From assembly GCA_009699615.1 (NCBI GenBank), contig WLNV01000078.1, positions 1 to 6,992 on the forward strand: a stretch of DNA of 6,992 nt, in the 5' to 3' direction. The position numbers were made by a program, and so were the translations under genes. Of this stretch, positions 5,996 to 6,992 are shown in pieces (positions within the stretch are counted from its first letter, which is position 1; the number at the start of each line of letters is the position of its first letter). Source of the DNA: Actinomycetota bacterium (GTDB lineage: Bacteria > Actinomycetota > Thermoleophilia > Solirubrobacterales > Solirubrobacteraceae). The notes under the pieces are model-generated. The model ran no database searches. It had not been told where the DNA came from and saw only the letters and a list, made by a program, of their open reading frames with translations.

Positions 5996-6667
5996 TCAGC
6001 CGCCCCCAACGTCCGGCCCAAGCGCAGCTCGCGCCGCTTCCTGCTCGGCCGCCTTCTTCGTGCGTCCAACGCCCTCGCCGACTACTTCTCCGGCGACACT
6101 CGCGGAGACCGAGAAGGTCCGCTCGTGGGGCGGGCCGTCCTCGCTCGTGATCTCGTACTCGACCAGCTGGCCTCGAGCTGCAAGTTGCTCCTGCAGCGCA
6201 GATTTGAAGTCGATCGGATGTTCGAGCGCCAGTGCAAGCTCGGGCTCGAAGCACTCGACTACCGCTGCGGCCGTTATCTCGTAGCCCTGTTCGAGGTAGC
6301 AGGCGCCAATGATCGCTTCGACGATCGAGGAGAGAACGCGCTCGCTGATCAGCGTGTCGGCAATCGGCGTGCCCTCCGGAGCAGCAGCCTCGAGACGACC
6401 CGGAACATCCAAGCGGACGGCGACCTCGCGACAGGCTGCGCCTGAGACCGTCTGCGCCCTGATCTTCGTCAGCCGCCCTGCTCCAAAACGTTCTGCTTCC
6501 AGCAACGGATAGAGATGCGCCGTGATCGCCAAACCGAGCACGCTGTCGCCGAGGAAGGCAAGCCGCTCGTACGAGTCGCTGCTGCGCTCGCCCCAAGAGG
6601 CATGCGTGAAGACCTGCCGGTAGAGGTCGGCCGGCAGATCGTCGAGAAGTGAGGTGAGGGTTTGCAG
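5996..6667 (-). CDS. rnc: Ribonuclease III, with substituted active-site residues and an unclear start
   Basis: Family role: dsRNA endonuclease that cuts rRNA precursors and structured mRNAs. Read from CTG 6667 it has 223 residues (E. coli 226). The nuclease domain includes QVFTHASW (18-25), the signature YERLAFLGDSVL (33-44), RLTKIRAQTVSG (65-76) and ERVLSSIVEAIIGACYL (109-125). The dsRNA-binding domain spans about 152-216 (DFKSALQEQL, PHERTF, GRTKKAAEQEAARAAL). Compared with E. coli, Glu38, Asp45 and Glu117 are kept (Glu34, Asp41, Glu117), but Glu41 is Ala37, Glu65 is Ala63 and Asp114 is Ser114. No ATG, GTG or TTG lies in frame between the acpP TGA (6673-6671) and GTG 6541, and starting there would delete the signature motif. 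CTG 6667 or CTG 6637 is therefore the likeliest start, perhaps by reinitiation after acpP, since no Shine-Dalgarno is visible. The stop lies one base before smc. Family call is firm; nuclease activity is uncertain. Confidence 0.88.
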   Translation of the reverse strand: MQTLTSLLDDLPADLYRQVFTHASWGERSSDSYERLAFLGDSVLGLAITAHLYPLLEAERFGAGRLTKIRAQTVSGAACREVAVRLDVPGRLEAAAPEGTPIADTLISERVLSSIVEAIIGACYLEQGYEITAAAVVECFEPELALALEHPIDFKSALQEQLAARGQLVEYEITSEDGPPHERTFSVSASVAGEVVGEGVGRTKKAAEQEAARAALGPDVGGG

Positions 6668-6670
6668 GGT

Positions 6671-6922
6671 TCAGGAGCTGGCGCTGGTGTGGGCGAGGAC
6701 AAAGTCGATTGCTTGACCGACCGTGAGGATCGTTGCTGCCTGTTCGTCCGACATCTTCGTGCCGTACGTATCTTCGAACTCTTGGACGAGCGTGTAGAGG
6801 TCAAGAGAGTCTGCCTCCAGGTCTTCCTTGAAACGCGTCTCGTCGTCGATCGTTGACGGGTCAACGTCGAGCTCGTCGGCGAGGTGCGTGCGGATTAATT
6901 CAAGGACGTCGTCGCGAGTCAT
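6671..6922 (-). CDS. acpP: Acyl carrier protein
   Basis: Small acidic protein that carries growing acyl chains on a 4'-phosphopantetheine arm during type II fatty-acid synthesis in the cytosol. The 83 residues match the usual ACP length: helix I TRDDVLELIRTHLADEL, the DxDSL-type attachment motif LEADSLDLYTLVQEFE with Ser39 as the expected phosphopantetheine site, then ILTVGQAIDFVLAHT near the C-terminus. ATG at 6922 is chosen because it gives the standard ACP N-terminus; the frame stays open upstream to 6991, but that stretch is Arg/Ala-rich and unlike an ACP. No strong ribosome binding site is seen before it. The acpP-rnc-smc order is widespread in bacteria and supports the call. Its TGA is in the same frame as rnc, with only one codon (ACC) before the first possible CTG start of rnc. 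Confidence 0.95.
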   Translation of the reverse strand: MTRDDVLELIRTHLADELDVDPSTIDDETRFKEDLEADSLDLYTLVQEFEDTYGTKMSDEQAATILTVGQAIDFVLAHTSASS

Positions 6923-6992
6923 CAGGCGCAAAGCTAGCCACGCCTTCGGACGGGCCGCCAGCCTCGGCGCTGGCCGAACGGCGCAGCGCACC
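6923..6992 (-). other. Upstream region of acpP, with a GC-rich inverted repeat
   Basis: About 70 bases with no convincing gene. A perfect inverted repeat, GCCAGC (6957-6962) and GCTGGC (6969-6974) around a six-base loop, could form a strong hairpin in RNA. No T-tract follows on the minus strand, so a terminator for an upstream gene is not supported. A TAGCTT hexamer just before acpP fits a loose TAnnnT -10 box but lacks a -35 partner. The window edge prevents further reading. Confidence 0.3.

Noticed and set aside
5995..6069. An N-terminal extension of smc starting at 6069
   Set aside because: The extra 25 residues are Arg-rich, overlap the dsRNA-binding domain of rnc and precede the standard SMC N-terminus MHLKSISLKGFKSF.
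5414..6445. A 343-codon plus-strand open frame crossing smc and rnc
   Set aside because: It spans the junction of two well-supported minus-strand genes and gives Ser/Arg-rich sequence with no family pattern.
6923..6991. An extension of acpP to 6991
   Set aside because: The added residues are Arg/Ala/Pro-rich and unlike any ACP; the family N-terminus begins at the ATG at 6922.

Overview
The window is GC-rich and holds nine genes, all on the minus strand, so transcription runs from the high-coordinate end to the low end. In that order they are acpP (acyl carrier protein), rnc (RNase III), smc (chromosome condensation ATPase), an NfeD-type membrane protein, rpsP (ribosomal protein S16), khpA (small KH-domain RNA-binding protein), rimM (16S rRNA processing factor), trmD (tRNA m1G37 methyltransferase) and the 5' part of rplS (ribosomal protein L19), which runs off the left edge. 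Every gene falls in a family recognisable from its translated motifs.

The organism looks like a high-GC Gram-positive of the phylum Actinomycetota. The flavour of the SMC, RNase III and acyl carrier protein sequences suggests the class Thermoleophilia (Solirubrobacterales/Gaiellales). That is an impression from family sequence style, not a database result.

Layout (minus strand): 6923-6992 is an upstream non-coding stretch; acpP 6922-6671; rnc about 6667-5996; smc 5994-2749; NfeD-like 2707-2243; rpsP 2185-1940; khpA 1930-1697; rimM 1716-1195; trmD 1191-496; rplS 423 to beyond position 1. Gaps are 3, 1, 41, 57, 9, -20 (overlap), 3 and 72 bases, which fits one operon or two adjoining ones (acpP-rnc-smc-nfeD and rpsP-khpA-rimM-trmD-rplS). 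No intergenic gap exceeds 72 bases, and no clear Rho-independent terminator was seen.

Together the genes supply ribosome building and tRNA modification (S16, KhpA, RimM, TrmD, L19), dsRNA processing (RNase III), chromosome organisation (SMC) and fatty-acid synthesis (ACP). This is a housekeeping region with no mobile elements, CRISPR arrays, RNA genes or defence systems. The points worth a second look are within the genes: an RNase III lacking acidic residues at three positions that are acidic in E. coli, two of them metal ligands, and with no ATG/GTG/TTG start that keeps its catalytic motif; a TrmD with Glu for the catalytic Asp and a C-terminal tail apparently preserved out of frame; an SMC with short arms and an acidic insert in its ATPase head; and an L19 with a C-terminal extension.
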